In this document: piece by piece, positions 20,748-30,431 of the stretch | Layout: each line of letters begins with the position of its first letter | Numbering within the stretch: the first letter of the stretch is position 1 | NCBI RefSeq assembly: GCF_001704155.1 | Contig: NZ_CP016294.1 | Location: 2,043,501-2,107,500 of the forward strand | Direction: 5' to 3' | Source: Stenotrophomonas rhizophila | Lineage (GTDB): Bacteria > Pseudomonadota > Gammaproteobacteria > Xanthomonadales > Xanthomonadaceae | DNA: 64,000 nt | Translations under genes and position numbers: made by a program | Notes under the pieces: model-generated | Database searches by the model: none | Told to the model about the DNA's origin: nothing | The model's input: the letters and a program-made list of their open reading frames with translations, nothing else

Positions 20748-23015
20748 TCAGAACTCTTGCCAGTTGCCGTCATCGGCGGTGGTGCGCGGTGCACGCGCGG
20801 CCGGGGCCGGCTTCACCGGGCTGGGCTTGGCCGGCGCCGCCGGCTTCACGCTGCGCAGCGGGGCCGGTGCGGCGATGCGGGCGGTCACCGCGCTGACGGC
20901 CGCCGCCACCTGGTTGTCGAGGCGGAAGATCGACACCGCGTCGGCCAGCTGGGTGGCCTGCTCTTCCATGGCGCGGGCAGCGGCGGTGGCTTCTTCCACC
21001 AGTGCAGCGTTCTGCTGCGTGGTTTCGTCCATCTGCACCACGGTCTGGTTGACCTGCTCGATGCCGGCCGACTGCTCCTGCGAGGCGGCCGAGATTTCGG
21101 CCATGATGTCGGTGACGCGCTGCACCGAGGCGACGATCTCGCCCATGGTGCTGCCGGCCTTGTGCACCAGGGCCGAACCGTCGGCCACGCTGGACACGGA
21201 TTCGTCGATCAACCCCTTGATCTCCTTGGCGGCACCGGCCGAGCGCTGGGCCAGGGTGCGCACTTCGGAGGCGACCACGGCGAAACCGCGGCCCTGTTCG
21301 CCGGCACGGGCTGCTTCCACGGCGGCGTTCAATGCCAGGATGTTGGTCTGGAAGGCGATGCCGTCGATGACCGAGATGATTTCGGCAATGCGCTTGGAGC
21401 TGGCTTCGATCGCGCTCATGGTGGTGACCACCTGGCCGACCACGTCGCCGCCCTGCGAGGCCACGCTGTGCGCACCGATCGCCAGCTGGTTGGCCTGGCG
21501 GGCGTGTTCGGCGTTCTGGCGCACGGTGGAGGTCAGTTCCTCCATCGAGGCGGCGGTTTCTTCCAGGTTGGCGGCCTGCTGTTCGGTACGGCGCGACAGG
21601 TCGCTGTTGCCGGTGGCGATTTCACCCGCGGCCAGGTTGATGTTGCCCGCCGCTTCCTGGATCTGGCCGACGATCTGGGTCAGCTGGGCCACGGTGGCAT
21701 TGGCATCGTCGCGCATGGTCGCGAACACGCCCTGGAACTTGCCCTGCATGCGCGCGGTGAGGTCGCCTTCGGCGATGGCCGACAGCAGCTGCGAGAGCTT
21801 GCCGAGGTTGTCGTCGCTGACCTGCATCATCGCGTTGAGGCTGGCGATCATCTGGCCGAAATCGTGGTCGAAGCGGGCGGCATCGCCACGCTGGCTGAAG
21901 TCGCCAGCGGCCGCAGCAGCGCCCAGGCGCTTGATCTCGGCGTTGATGCTGGCCAGGTTGTGCTTGACGGTGTCCACGGTGGTGCTGATGGCGGCCTTTT
22001 CGCCCGGGTAGCGGGCGATGTCGGCGCTCAGGTCGCCCACGGCGTAACGCTGCATCACGGCCAGCACATCCTGCATGGTCTGCACGTGGGCGCCGACCAG
22101 GGTGTTGGTTTCGTGCACCATCCGGCCGTACTCGCCCGGGAAGGCGGTTTCGTCCATGCGGTAGCCGGTCTGGCCGGCGTCGTGCTGGCTGGCCATTTCG
22201 CGCTGCGCGCCGATCACGGCGTGCAGCTGCTGCTGCATGCGGCCCATGCTTTCCAGCAGGCGGCCCGGTTCGTCCTGGGCCTGCGGGCCGATGCGGCTGT
22301 CGAGCTTGCCGCCGGCAATGCTCTCGGCCACGCCGGTGGCCTGGCGCAGCGGACCGGTGATGCGGTTGCCGATCAGCCAGCTCAGGGCCAGCACGATCAG
22401 CACCAGCGCGCCACCGGTAGCGGCCATGACGCCGGTGAATGCCAGCGCATCGGTCTGCACGTCGTCCATGTAGACGCCACTGGTGACCACCCACTGCCAC
22501 GGCGCGTACATGCCGGCGTACGTGGCCTTTTCAATCAGGTCGTCGCCGGCGCCCGGCTTGGTGGTGGAATAGTAGGTGAAGCCACCGCCGGTCTTGGCCA
22601 TGTCCACCTGCTGCAGGTAGATCGGCACGCCATCCTTGGAGGTGTAGTCCTTCTGCACCTTGCCGACCCGCGCCGGGGCGAAGGGGTGCATGAGCAGGGT
22701 GTAATCGGTCGCCAGGACGTTGTAGTACGCGCTGTCGCCGTCGGCGCGCATGCTGTTCAGTGCCTGCAGCGCGGCCGCCTTGGCCGCTTCTTCGGTCAGC
22801 TCGCCGGTGCCGGCCAGGCGCTTGTAGTGGTCAAAAATGCCGTAGGTCAGTTCGACCTGGGTCTTCAGGCCTTCTTTGCGCGTCTCTGCCAGATCGAGGT
22901 ACTGCATGCGCGCGGCGATGATGGCCAGGGCGATCACGCCGACGGCGATCAGGGCGGTGAGCAGGTTCAACTTGCCCCGGACGGACAGGTTGGAGAAGCG
23001 GCTGGAAAGATTCAT
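20748..23015 (-). CDS. MCP1, methyl-accepting chemotaxis protein with sCache sensor
   Basis: This 755-residue chemoreceptor has TM1 near residues 15-36 and a periplasmic single-Cache domain (about 40-190; [16 protein letters not shown] and [14 protein letters not shown] are typical). TM2 ([13 protein letters not shown]) and HAMP follow, then a long run of HAMP-like segments, including [18 protein letters not shown] and [17 protein letters not shown]. The signalling domain has the conserved hairpin tip [20 protein letters not shown]. It ends in NWQEF. The start at 23015 ([10 protein letters not shown]) was chosen because the membrane anchor begins there; an ATG 16 codons upstream is the alternative. 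A perfect GCCGATAA sigma-28 box lies upstream. sCache receptors often bind short carboxylates, but the ligand is unknown here. Confidence 0.93.
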   Translation of the reverse strand: MNLSSRFSNLSVRGKLNLLTALIAVGVIALAIIAARMQYLDLAETRKEGLKTQVELTYGIFDHYKRLAGTGELTEEAAKAAALQALNSMRADGDSAYYNVLATDYTLLMHPFAPARVGKVQKDYTSKDGVPIYLQQVDMAKTGGGFTYYSTTKPGAGDDLIEKATYAGMYAPWQWVVTSGVYMDDVQTDALAFTGVMAATGGALVLIVLALSWLIGNRITGPLRQATGVAESIAGGKLDSRIGPQAQDEPGRLLESMGRMQQQLHAVIGAQREMASQHDAGQTGYRMDETAFPGEYGRMVHETNTLVGAHVQTMQDVLAVMQRYAVGDLSADIARYPGEKAAISTTVDTVKHNLASINAEIKRLGAAAAAGDFSQRGDAARFDHDFGQMIASLNAMMQVSDDNLGKLSQLLSAIAEGDLTARMQGKFQGVFATMRDDANATVAQLTQIVGQIQEAAGNINLAAGEIATGNSDLSRRTEQQAANLEETAASMEELTSTVRQNAEHARQANQLAIGAHSVASQGGDVVGQVVTTMSAIEASSKRIAEIISVIDGIAFQTNILALNAAVEAARAGEQGRGFAVVASEVRTLAQRSAGAAKEIKGLIDESVSSVADGSALVHKAGSTMGEIVASVQRVTDIMAEISAASQEQSAGIEQVNQTVVQMDETTQQNAALVEEATAAARAMEEQATQLADAVSIFRLDNQVAAAVSAVTARIAAPAPLRSVKPAAPAKPSPVKPAPAARAPRTTADDGNWQEF

Positions 23016-23088
23016 GGGCGTGGGGTCTTTTCGAACGGGGGCGTACTGCGTGGGGGCCGACATCGACGAACGTGTCGTGGCAATGCTG

Positions 23089-23115
23089 TTATCGGCAGAA
23101 AACCGCAGCTATTGA
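23089..23115 (-). promoter_or_regulatory. Sigma-28 (FliA) promoter of MCP1
   Basis: On the minus strand TCAATAGC (23115-23108) is followed after 11 bases by GCCGATAA (23096-23089). The -10 element is identical to the sigma-28 consensus. The MCP1 start lies about 75 bases downstream. Confidence 0.75.
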
Positions 23116-23153
23116 GGTGCGTGAGCTGAGCGCATTCAGCTTCAGACATGGAA

Positions 23154-23181
23154 AGGCCCCGATGCCGGGGCATCGGGGCCT
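23154..23181 (-). terminator. Terminator of MCP2
   Basis: AGGCCCCGATG (23154-23164) pairs with CATCGGGGCCT (23171-23181) across a 6-base loop, followed on the minus strand by a short T-run. It lies downstream of MCP2 and upstream of the MCP1 promoter, so the two MCPs are separate transcription units. Confidence 0.75.
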
Positions 23182-23216
23182 GCGTTTTCCAGCGCTGCGC
23201 TGCTGCGCGGTGCGGC

Positions 23217-25583
23217 TTAGAACTCCTGCCAGTCGCCTTCGGCGAGCTCGGCGGCTACCGCGCGGCTGGCCGGCTTGCGCGACGGTGCCGGGGCGGTGGC
23301 CGGGCGGCTCACGGCGCGCGGTGCCGGTGCGAACACCGGTGCGGCAGCCACCACGTCCTGCTCGTCGAGACGGAAGATCGACACGGCGTCGCTGAGCTGG
23401 CCGGCCTGTTCTTCCATCGAGCGGGCAGCGGCCGTGGCTTCTTCCACCAGCGCGGCATTCTGCTGGGTGGTTTCGTCCATCTGCACCACGGTCTGGTTGA
23501 CCTGTTCGATGCCGGCAGACTGTTCCTGCGAGGCAGCGGAAATCTCGGCCATGATGTCGGTCACGCGCTGCACCGAGGCGACGATTTCGCCCATGGTGGC
23601 GCCGGCCTTGTGCACCAGGGCCGAACCGTCGTTGACCTTGCCGACCGAGTCGTCGATCAGGCCCTTGATCTCCTTGGCCGCACCGGCCGAACGCTGGGCC
23701 AGGGTGCGCACTTCGGAAGCCACCACGGCGAAGCCGCGGCCCTGTTCGCCGGCACGGGCCGCTTCGACCGCGGCGTTCAGCGCCAGGATGTTTGTCTGGA
23801 AGGCGATGCCGTCGATGACCGAGATGATCTCGGCGATCTTCTTGGACGAGGTCTGGATCGCGCTCATGGTGGTCACCACCTGGCCGACCACTTCACCGCC
23901 CTGCGAGGCGACGGTGTGCGCGCCGATGGCGAGCTGGTTGGCCTGGCGGGCGTGCTCGGCGTTCTGGCGCACGGTGGAGGTCAGTTCCTCCATCGAGGCG
24001 GCGGTTTCTTCCAGGTTGGCGGCCTGCTGTTCGGTACGGCGCGACAGGTCGCTGTTGCCGGTGGCGATTTCGCTGGCGGCCGAGCTGATGGCCTGGCTGG
24101 ACTGCTTGATGCGGGTGACGATGCCGCTGAGCTGTTCGGCGGTGGCGTTGGCGTCGTCGCGCATGGTGGCGAACACGCCTTCGAACTCGCCGTGCATGCG
24201 CACGGTCAGGTCGCCCTGCGACAGCGCGGTGAGCAGGCCGGAGATCTGTTCGATGCTGGAGGCGTTGGCGTCGAGCAGGCCGTTGATCTGCTGGGCCAGC
24301 TGCAGGAAGAAGCCATCCTTGCCTTCGGCGCTGATGCGGCCGGACAGGTCGCCGGCGGCGGCCTGGGCGATGACGCGGGCCACTTCGGCTTCCACCAGCG
24401 CTTCGGGGGTGCGGTCACGCCATTCGACCACGTGGCCGACGCTCTCGCCGTCTTCGTTGCGGATGGTGGACACGACCTGGGCGAACTGGGCATCGCCGAA
24501 CTGCATGGCGCGGCGGGCCACGCCGTGCTGCTTGAGGTTGGCCAGCAGGTTGGCGTCCATTTCGCCGCGGTGTTCGAGCACGGTCAGCGGGCGGCCGACC
24601 AGCGAAACGGAGGCGTCGAAGTCCGGCAGGTTGCGGCGCAGGTCGTCCTGGTACTGGGACAGGGTCTGCTCCAGTGCACGGTTGGCGTAGACGATGTTGA
24701 GGTTGTTGTCGGTCAGGTACACGCCAGTGGAGCTGTAATCCAGCGCGGTACGGATGCGCAGGTTCTCGCGGGCCACGGCCTGTTCGGTTTCGGTGCGGTC
24801 GCGCAGGTCGCGCTGCATGCGCTGCATGGCCTGCATGAGGTCGCCGACTTCGTCCTTGCGGGTGACGTCGATATGGCCGTCGAGCTTGCCACCGGCCACT
24901 TCGTTGGCGACCGAGACAGCGCCACGGACGCTGCCGACCAGCGAGCGGGCAAACAGGTACACCAGCACCAGGCCCATGGCGGCACCACCGAGCAGGGCGA
25001 TGATGGTCAGGGTGGCGGAGGTGGCGTAGGTGCTTTCGGCCTCTTCGCGCGAGGCGCGGGCAAGGCGGTTGTCTTCGGCGATCAGCGTTTCAAGCGCGGC
25101 TGCGGCCTTGAGGTGCTTGGCGCGGGTTTCGCCGACGAAGGTATCGACGGCATCGTCCGGCAGGTCCAGCTCCAGCATTTCGGAGACGGCATCGTAGGAG
25201 GCCAGCGAATCGGTCCAGTCCTTGGCGAAGGCGTCGAACAGCTTCTTCTGCTGCGGGCTGTCGATCAGGGCGGGGTACTTCTTGATCGAAGCATCGATCT
25301 TGGTGCGCAGGTCGGCGGCGCGGGTCTTGGCTTCGGCCTTGACGTCGTCGCTGGCGCGGATCAGGCCCTGGTAGGCCGAGTTGCGGTATTCACCGAGCAT
25401 GCCACGCATTTCGCCGGCCATGCGGATGCTTTCCATCCGGTTGCCGGCCAGTTCGGTGGTCACGTTGTTGAGGGAGTGCAGGCCACGATAGGCGACCACG
25501 CCCTGCAGCAGCATCACCAGCAGGATTACACCGAAAGTCAGCATCAACTTCGGCATCAGTTTGAGGTTGTTGATCCATTGCAT
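23217..25583 (-). CDS. MCP2, methyl-accepting chemotaxis protein with 4HB and PAS domains
   Basis: This 788-residue chemoreceptor starts with TM1 ([17 protein letters not shown]), a four-helix-bundle-like periplasmic sensor, TM2 ([18 protein letters not shown]) and HAMP. A cytoplasmic PAS domain follows (about residues 275-395: [20 protein letters not shown], then [19 protein letters not shown]). Further HAMP-like segments and the signalling domain, with [20 protein letters not shown], complete it. It ends in DWQEF, the CheR-tether type motif. The PAS domain could add a cytoplasmic input such as redox or a small ligand. It lies 94 bases after a small secreted protein gene that has its own sigma-28 promoter, with a strong hairpin between them. 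Confidence 0.93.
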   Translation of the reverse strand: MQWINNLKLMPKLMLTFGVILLVMLLQGVVAYRGLHSLNNVTTELAGNRMESIRMAGEMRGMLGEYRNSAYQGLIRASDDVKAEAKTRAADLRTKIDASIKKYPALIDSPQQKKLFDAFAKDWTDSLASYDAVSEMLELDLPDDAVDTFVGETRAKHLKAAAALETLIAEDNRLARASREEAESTYATSATLTIIALLGGAAMGLVLVYLFARSLVGSVRGAVSVANEVAGGKLDGHIDVTRKDEVGDLMQAMQRMQRDLRDRTETEQAVARENLRIRTALDYSSTGVYLTDNNLNIVYANRALEQTLSQYQDDLRRNLPDFDASVSLVGRPLTVLEHRGEMDANLLANLKQHGVARRAMQFGDAQFAQVVSTIRNEDGESVGHVVEWRDRTPEALVEAEVARVIAQAAAGDLSGRISAEGKDGFFLQLAQQINGLLDANASSIEQISGLLTALSQGDLTVRMHGEFEGVFATMRDDANATAEQLSGIVTRIKQSSQAISSAASEIATGNSDLSRRTEQQAANLEETAASMEELTSTVRQNAEHARQANQLAIGAHTVASQGGEVVGQVVTTMSAIQTSSKKIAEIISVIDGIAFQTNILALNAAVEAARAGEQGRGFAVVASEVRTLAQRSAGAAKEIKGLIDDSVGKVNDGSALVHKAGATMGEIVASVQRVTDIMAEISAASQEQSAGIEQVNQTVVQMDETTQQNAALVEEATAAARSMEEQAGQLSDAVSIFRLDEQDVVAAAPVFAPAPRAVSRPATAPAPSRKPASRAVAAELAEGDWQEF

Positions 25584-25637
25584 GGTGGTGCACTCTCCGG
25601 TGGCAGACGCGTCCGGGCGTGGCGCCCGGTTGCAGCA

Positions 25638-25663
25638 GCCACGCCGGCCTGGGCCGGCGTGGC
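25638..25663 (-). other. 12-bp-stem hairpin between the secreted-protein gene and MCP2
   Basis: GCCACGCCGGCC (25638-25649) pairs perfectly with GGCCGGCGTGGC (25652-25663). No T-run follows. It sits in the 94-bp gap and could attenuate read-through, giving more of the small protein than of MCP2. Confidence 0.6.
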
Positions 25664-25677
25664 AGGGCGTGTGGCGA

Positions 25678-26061
25678 TTACTTGATGTTGGCGAGCTTCA
25701 GGCCGGCCGGCGAGCTGACTTCGATTTCAGCGCGCGAAGCGTCGCGGGCGATCTTGCCGATCACGCAGACGGTCTTGCCTTCCAGGGTTTCCAGCGGGAA
25801 GCTGAACTTGCCGCGGTTCTCGCCGGCGATGCGGGCCGAGAAGGTGTGGCGCGGGAAGGCGCCGCCCATGTACAGGAAGGTCGGCTGGCCTTCGGAACCT
25901 TCGGCGTAACGGGCCTTTTCGACCTTGCCGCAGACCATGCCATCCTTGCCAACGGCGCGCGCGGCCAGCTCCGGCGGGATCATTTCAGCCGACTGGGCGA
26001 AAGCGGACGAGGCGGACGAGGCGAGGACAGCGACCGAAAGCAGAGCAAGCAGGGACTTCAT
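25678..26061 (-). CDS. Small secreted protein of the chemotaxis cluster, possible OB-fold
   Basis: This 127-residue protein has a clear Sec signal peptide ([20 protein letters not shown], cleavage near FAQ-SA), so the mature part of about 104 residues is periplasmic. That part alternates short strands, with [30 protein letters not shown] and [20 protein letters not shown]. It contains two cysteines and resembles a bacterial OB-fold protein. I do not recognise a named family. GGAG precedes the ATG at 26061, and a good sigma-28 promoter lies upstream, so it is co-regulated with flagella and probably co-transcribed with MCP2. A role as a periplasmic ligand-binding or accessory partner of MCP2 is plausible but inferred. 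Confidence 0.8.
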   Translation of the reverse strand: MKSLLALLSVAVLASSASSAFAQSAEMIPPELAARAVGKDGMVCGKVEKARYAEGSEGQPTFLYMGGAFPRHTFSARIAGENRGKFSFPLETLEGKTVCVIGKIARDASRAEIEVSSPAGLKLANIK

Positions 26062-26135
26062 CGGGAGATTCTCCGGGGGATATGGATAAGTGGTCCGGGG
26101 CGTGGCGGGGCCGCGCGTCCGGTTCCTGAATCCAG

Positions 26136-26162
26136 CTATCGGCCAGTTGCGACACAACTTAA
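26136..26162 (-). promoter_or_regulatory. Sigma-28 promoter of the secreted-protein/MCP2 unit
   Basis: On the minus strand TTAAGTTG (26162-26155) is followed after 11 bases by GCCGATAG (26143-26136). This matches the consensus TAAAGTTT-N11-GCCGATAA at 6 of 8 and 7 of 8 positions. The gene start is about 75 bases downstream. Confidence 0.75.
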
Positions 26163-26208
26163 GGACTTTGTTGAACGAAAGTCGTTCCGATCTGTCGCAG
26201 CGGCCGGA

Positions 26209-26700
26209 TCAGGCGGCGGCGTCTTCGACAACGGCCGGCTGGCCCATGTCGGCGCTGTCGAGCAGGGTTTCGATATCGAGCAGGATCAGCATGCGATCGT
26301 CCTGGGTGCCGATGCCGGAGATGAAGCGGGTATCGACGGCGGCGCCGAACTCGGGGGTGGGGCGGATCTGGTCGGCGTTGAGCGGGATCACGTCGGAGAC
26401 GCTGTCCACGACGATGCCGACCACGCGGTTGTCGACGTTGAGGACGATCATGACGGTGAAGGCGTCGTAGCGTGCTTCGTCCAGGCGCAGCTTGAGGCGC
26501 AGGTCGATGACGGGAACGATGGTGCCGCGCAGGTTGATCACGCCCTTGATGTAATCGGGGGCATCGGGCACGCGGGTGACGGAGTCGTAGCCGCGGATTT
26601 CCTGCACCTTGAGGATGTCCACGCCGTAGTGCTCGGCGCCGAGGGTGAAGCTGAGGTACTCGCCACCGCTGCTGGCGGCGTTGGGGTTGCTGTCGTTCAT
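26209..26700 (-). CDS. cheW: CheW, chemotaxis coupling protein
   Basis: CheW links MCPs to CheA in the receptor array. The 163-residue protein is a single CheW SH3-like domain with YLSFTLGAEHYGVDILKVQEI, the conserved VINLRGTIVPVIDLR core and GIVVDSVSDV. The start at 26700 was chosen at MNDSNP because upstream residues are low-complexity Arg/Pro sequence. A sigma-28 promoter lies 54 bases upstream. It is the only stand-alone CheW in the window; ParP carries a second CheW-like domain. Confidence 0.95.
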   Translation of the reverse strand: MNDSNPNAASSGGEYLSFTLGAEHYGVDILKVQEIRGYDSVTRVPDAPDYIKGVINLRGTIVPVIDLRLKLRLDEARYDAFTVMIVLNVDNRVVGIVVDSVSDVIPLNADQIRPTPEFGAAVDTRFISGIGTQDDRMLILLDIETLLDSADMGQPAVVEDAAA

Positions 26701-26753
26701 GGAAGGAATCCTGGGTCGGGCGTGGCGGTCGGAAAACCGGGGCGTCACGCTGG

Positions 26754-26780
26754 ATATCGGCCTGGGATGCCGCGACTTTA
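26754..26780 (-). promoter_or_regulatory. Sigma-28 promoter of cheW
   Basis: On the minus strand TAAAGTCG (26780-26773) is followed after exactly 11 bases by GCCGATAT (26761-26754). This is among the best consensus matches in the window, about 54 bases upstream of the cheW ATG. Confidence 0.8.
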
Positions 26781-26800
26781 GCGGCTGTCGCGAACGGCAG

Positions 26801-26821
26801 CCGGCCAACGGCCGGGGCTAC
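26801..26821 (-). repeat. GTAG REP-like palindrome overlapping the ycgR stop codon
   Basis: On the minus strand it reads GTAGCCCC followed by GGCC-GTT-GGCC. The TAG of the GTAG head (26820-26818) is the stop codon of ycgR. The same palindrome type recurs at 30335. Confidence 0.75.
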
Positions 26822-27594
26822 TCGCCGTTCTTGCGGGCGCTGCGCTGGCGGTCGATGCGGAAGATGTAACGCTGGATGGCGCTGTCGCCGCCGCGCGGGA
26901 GGCCATCGAAACGCATGCCGATGCGCTTCATTTCCACGCCGCTGGGGAGCTTGACCGCCAGCTGGTTGCAGACGATCAGCGAGATCTGCAGCGGGCCGCT
27001 TTCGGGCATGTCCAGGCGGGCGTCGTAGCGCTTCTGGATGCTGAAGACGTTGCAGTCCACCGGCACGGTCACGGCCAGGCCGCCGCCGCTGATGTCCACC
27101 ACGCGCAGGTGCAGGGCTTCGCTGCGGTCCTCGTTGATCGGGAACAGCAGGTGCGGGGAGTCGGTGAACGGGGTTTCCAGCCGATAGAGTTCGCGGCGCT
27201 GCAGGTGCACCAGCTCGGTGGGGAAGGGTACGCGGAAGGCGACGTGGCGGTGGCCGCCAGTGCGTTCCAGGTGGTCCAGCCGGAAGCGGACCATGACACG
27301 GTCCAGCTGCGCGAAGCAGAGCAGGTGGCCGGCGTCTTCGGCGGCGCGGTTGGCCGGCTCAGACGGGCTGCCGTCGAGCAGCAGCCAGTCGTCGTCTTCG
27401 TCCAGTTCCAGGATCGCGGTCGGGAAGGACTGGTCGCGACCGCCCAGGTGCGCGTTGATCAGCGAGCGTTGGTCGATCAGCGCCTGCAGCAGCTGGCGGA
27501 TCTGCCGGGGGTTGCGGACCAGGTAACGATCGTCCGTGCCGTCATCATGGGCGGCATGGGATGCGTCATGGGGGTCAAGGCTGCCTTCGGACAT
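26818..27594 (-). CDS. ycgR: YcgR-like PilZ protein, c-di-GMP flagellar brake
   Basis: This 258-residue protein has an N-terminal YcgR (PilZN) domain (about residues 25-125) and a C-terminal PilZ domain. The c-di-GMP-binding motifs are visible: [10 protein letters not shown] (the RxxxR box) and DISGGGLAV (the DxSxxG box). In related bacteria YcgR bound to c-di-GMP slows flagellar rotation by contacting the motor or stator. The start at 27594 (MSEGSLD) lies about 57 bases below a perfect sigma-28 -10 box. Its stop codon is provided by a REP palindrome. It lies between MCP3 and cheW. Confidence 0.92.
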   Translation of the reverse strand: MSEGSLDPHDASHAAHDDGTDDRYLVRNPRQIRQLLQALIDQRSLINAHLGGRDQSFPTAILELDEDDDWLLLDGSPSEPANRAAEDAGHLLCFAQLDRVMVRFRLDHLERTGGHRHVAFRVPFPTELVHLQRRELYRLETPFTDSPHLLFPINEDRSEALHLRVVDISGGGLAVTVPVDCNVFSIQKRYDARLDMPESGPLQISLIVCNQLAVKLPSGVEMKRIGMRFDGLPRGGDSAIQRYIFRIDRQRSARKNGE

Positions 27595-27650
27595 GGACTC
27601 TGCTGCGTTGGGCGGGTACGGATATCGTGCGATATCAGGTCTCTGTCCGT

Positions 27651-27677
27651 TTATCGGCAGCAGTTCACAATAATGTA
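27651..27677 (-). promoter_or_regulatory. Sigma-28 promoter of ycgR
   Basis: On the minus strand TACATTAT (27677-27670) is followed after 11 bases by a perfect GCCGATAA (27658-27651). The -35 box is weaker (5 of 8 positions). The ycgR start is about 57 bases downstream. Confidence 0.7.
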
Positions 27678-27707
27678 GGGCCAATGTGTGTAGCGGTACG
27701 TTCGGCC

Positions 27708-27739
27708 AAAAAGCACCACCCCGCCGCAGCGGGGTGGTG
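27708..27739 (-). terminator. Terminator of MCP3
   Basis: CACCACCCCGC (27714-27724) pairs with GCGGGGTGGTG (27729-27739), followed on the minus strand by a five-T run (27712-27708). It lies 24 bases past the MCP3 stop, upstream of the ycgR promoter. Confidence 0.85.
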
Positions 27740-27762
27740 TCAGGGGCGTCCGCTGGCGACGA

Positions 27763-29997
27763 TCAGAACTCCTGCCAGTCGCCTTCGTTGGCCAGTACGG
27801 GTTCGCGCACCGCCGCGCGGCGGACCGGCGCGGCCGGGGCACGCGGGCGGGCCGGGGCGGCGTGGCGCGCGGCCGGTGCAGCGGCGACGACCGGGGCCGC
27901 CTGGCCCTCGAGCTTGAACAGCGACACCGCATCGGTGAGGTGGCCGGCCTGTTCTTCCATGGAGCGGGCGGCGGCCGTGGCTTCTTCGACCAGCGCCGCG
28001 TTCTGCTGGGTGGTTTCGTCCATCTGCATCACGGTCTGGTTGACCTGCTCGATGCCGGCCGACTGTTCCTGCGAGGCGGCCGAGATCTCGGCCATGATGT
28101 CGGTCACGCGCTGCACCGAGGCCACGATCTCGCCCATGGTGGCACCGGCCTGGTTGACCAGGGCCGAGCCTTCGGCGACCTTGCCGACCGACTCGTCGAT
28201 CAGGCCCTTGATTTCCTTGGCGGCGCTGGCCGAGCGCTGGGCCAGGGTGCGCACTTCGGAGGCGACCACGGCGAAGCCACGGCCCTGTTCGCCGGCGCGG
28301 GCGGCTTCCACCGCCGCGTTCAGGGCCAGGATGTTGGTCTGGAACGCGATGCCGTCGATGACGGTGATGATGTCGGCGATGCGGCGCGAGGAGGCGTCGA
28401 TCTCGTGCATGGTGCTGACCACCTTGCCGACCACTTCGCCGCCCTGCGAGGCCACCGAGTGCGCGCCGATGGCGAGCTGGTTGGCCTGGCGGGCGTGTTC
28501 GGCGTTCTGGCGTACGGTGGAGGTCAGTTCCTCCATCGAGGCGGCGGTTTCTTCCAGGTTGGCGGCCTGCTGTTCGGTACGGCGCGACAGGTCGTTGTTG
28601 CCCGAGGCGATCTCGCCGGCGGCGGTGCTGATGCTGCCCGAGGCGTGCTGGATGCGGCTGACGATCTGGGTCAGCTGGGCCACGGTGGTGTTGGCATCGT
28701 CGCGCATGGTTGCGAACACGCCGTGGAACTGGCCGTGCATGCGTGCGGTGAGGTCGCCGTTGGCGATGGCCTGCAGCAGGTGGGACAGCTGCGACAGGTT
28801 GCCGTCGGCGACTTCCATCATGGTATTGAGGTGCTCGATCATGACCCGGAAGTCGTGGTCGAAGCGCAGGGCATCGCCGCGCTGGCTGAAGTCGCCGGCG
28901 GCCGCAGCCTGGGCCAGGGTCTGGATCTGGGTGTTGATCGCCAGCAGGCTGGCCTTCGCTGCGTCCATCGATTCGTGCAGGATCGCGCGGGTGCCCGGCA
29001 GGCGGCGCGCGTTCTGCGACAGGTCGCCGGCCGCGTACTGGTTGAGCACGTTGATGGCGTCCTTGATCGAGTCCAGGTGCTCGAAGATCACCGTGTTCAC
29101 GCCCACGGCCAGCTGGCCGTACACGCCCGGGAAGTCTTCCGGGATGCGGTGGCTGATGTCCGGGCCGGCGTGCATTTCGACCATCTGCTGGGTTTCGCTG
29201 GAGTAGCGGCGCAGCATCAGGGTCATGTCGCGGGTGGCCGCCAGCATGCGGCCGGCTTCATCTGCGGTGGTGCTGGAGGCGATGTTCACCGACAGGTCGC
29301 CACGAGCGACGGCCTGGATGGCCTGCATGGCCTGGCGGATCGGCCGGGTCACCGCGCGCGCGATCACCACGCCCATCGCCACGGCGAGCAGCGACAGCAG
29401 CACGATGCTGGTGATGATGGCCACCACGCTGCTGCGGTGGGTGGCGTTGGCTTCAGCGATCTTCGCCTGCATCAGGCCGCTGCTGAAGGCGCCGAGCTCC
29501 TTGAGGTCGTCGAACATCTTGCGGCGCGCCGGGCGCGACTTCTCATCGGAGATCTGCTGGGCCAGCACCCCATCAGCGGCGGCAACGGCCGCGCGCATCT
29601 CGGCGTTGGCGGCGAAGTAGGCCTCGAGGTCGGCGGCGACCTTGCTGTAGAGGCCCTTCTCCTTCTCGCCGGCGGGCAGAGCGGCGTAGGCGCCCAGCTC
29701 GTCGCGCACGGTCTTGGCGGTGGCATCCATGCGCTTGTTGTAGTCGGCGACCTTGTCCGGCTGGTCCAGCATGCTCAGCTGGGCCAGTTCAAAGGTGCGG
29801 AACTCACCCAGCTGCGCGCGGACTTCGCCCAAGTGCTGCACGGACGGAATGTCGTTGCTCGCCATCGCGGCGAGCTCGGCGTTGAGGCTGTTCAGCCGCA
29901 CCAAGGCGAACACGCCCAGCGCGACCGTCATCAGGGTGGTGAGGGCAAACCCGACCGCGAGTTTGCGGCTGATGGGCAGATCATGGAACCACTTCAT
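27763..29997 (-). CDS. MCP3, methyl-accepting chemotaxis protein with 4HB sensor and HAMP-like array
   Basis: This 744-residue chemoreceptor has TM1 ([20 protein letters not shown]), a four-helix-bundle periplasmic sensor to about residue 190 and TM2 ([20 protein letters not shown]). HAMP and at least two further HAMP-like segments follow ([41 protein letters not shown]), then the signalling domain. It ends in DWQEF. CGGAG precedes the ATG at 29997; a start 20 codons upstream lacks such a site. Its middle and signalling regions are close to those of MCP1, suggesting duplication with sensor replacement. It heads the receptor genes just after cheA1 but has its own promoter. Confidence 0.93.
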   Translation of the reverse strand: MKWFHDLPISRKLAVGFALTTLMTVALGVFALVRLNSLNAELAAMASNDIPSVQHLGEVRAQLGEFRTFELAQLSMLDQPDKVADYNKRMDATAKTVRDELGAYAALPAGEKEKGLYSKVAADLEAYFAANAEMRAAVAAADGVLAQQISDEKSRPARRKMFDDLKELGAFSSGLMQAKIAEANATHRSSVVAIITSIVLLSLLAVAMGVVIARAVTRPIRQAMQAIQAVARGDLSVNIASSTTADEAGRMLAATRDMTLMLRRYSSETQQMVEMHAGPDISHRIPEDFPGVYGQLAVGVNTVIFEHLDSIKDAINVLNQYAAGDLSQNARRLPGTRAILHESMDAAKASLLAINTQIQTLAQAAAAGDFSQRGDALRFDHDFRVMIEHLNTMMEVADGNLSQLSHLLQAIANGDLTARMHGQFHGVFATMRDDANTTVAQLTQIVSRIQHASGSISTAAGEIASGNNDLSRRTEQQAANLEETAASMEELTSTVRQNAEHARQANQLAIGAHSVASQGGEVVGKVVSTMHEIDASSRRIADIITVIDGIAFQTNILALNAAVEAARAGEQGRGFAVVASEVRTLAQRSASAAKEIKGLIDESVGKVAEGSALVNQAGATMGEIVASVQRVTDIMAEISAASQEQSAGIEQVNQTVMQMDETTQQNAALVEEATAAARSMEEQAGHLTDAVSLFKLEGQAAPVVAAAPAARHAAPARPRAPAAPVRRAAVREPVLANEGDWQEF

Positions 29998-30120
29998 GCG
30001 GGAAACTCCGGGCAGGGCAAGGGCGCACAGCCGTGGGAACGCTGGGCGGAAGGGCAAGGGGCAAAGGCGGCGAAGCGGTAGGGCGTCAGGCTGGCGATGA
30101 ATGTGTCATCGCTATTGCGG

Positions 30121-30148
30121 ATAACGGCGGCGCGGGGCGGTTTCTTGA
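30121..30148 (-). promoter_or_regulatory. Candidate sigma-28 promoter of MCP3
   Basis: On the minus strand TCAAGAAA (30148-30141) is followed after 12 bases by GCCGTTAT (30128-30121). The match is weaker than for the neighbouring promoters and the leader would be about 115 bases, but no better site is visible. Confidence 0.5.
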
Positions 30149-30334
30149 GTGCGCGATGTCACATTTTTTCGTGACCCACGCAGCGGCGCGGGTTGCGGTC
30201 GTTGGTTGCGAAAGCAAGTAATACCAATGGTTTTGCCATGCGGTGGCGAATGGGTCACCGATACGCAGCCGTATCGCGTCCGACCGACATCACGGTTTTC
30301 CATCAAACGTTCATGCCGCCGGAACGAAGAGCAT

Positions 30335-30355
30335 CCGGCCAACGGCCGGGGCTAC
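30335..30355 (-). repeat. GTAG REP-like palindrome
   Basis: It has the same 21-base pattern as at 26801-26821 (GTAGCCCC, then GGCC-GTT-GGCC on the minus strand), just beyond the cheA1 terminator. A related palindrome without the GTAG head (GCCGACC-AAC-GGTCGGC) lies at 30399-30417. Confidence 0.75.
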
Positions 30356-30363
30356 CGACAAAC

Positions 30364-30395
30364 AAAAACGCCCCCGTCGGCGGACGGGGGCGTTT
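30364..30395 (-). terminator. cheA1 operon terminator
   Basis: AAACGCCCCCGTC (30366-30378) pairs with GACGGGGGCGTTT (30383-30395), followed by a T-rich run on the minus strand. It ends the long operon that includes motC-motD-parC-parP-STAS-cheY-cheA1. Confidence 0.88.
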
Positions 30396-30431
30396 GCAGC
30401 CGACCAACGGTCGGCGCGATCAGTTGTGGCG

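Larger units (their letters stand above)
29998..30431 (-). other. Region between cheA1 and MCP3
   Basis: These 434 non-coding bases contain, going down the minus strand, a second small palindrome (30399-30417), the cheA1 terminator, a GTAG REP (30335-30355), an AT-rich patch with GTCAC/GTGAC arms (30158-30175), and the sigma-28 promoter of MCP3. I see no gene here. Confidence 0.55.

Noticed and set aside
20757-23129. Long plus-strand open frames opposite the MCP, CheA and flagellar genes
   Set aside because: All mirror real minus-strand genes in GC-rich sequence and show His/Gly/Asp-rich nonsense.
20748-29997. Repeated segments considered as a mobile element or CRISPR-like array
   Set aside because: They are coding tracts of three homologous MCP genes. 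There is no spacer periodicity or transposase.
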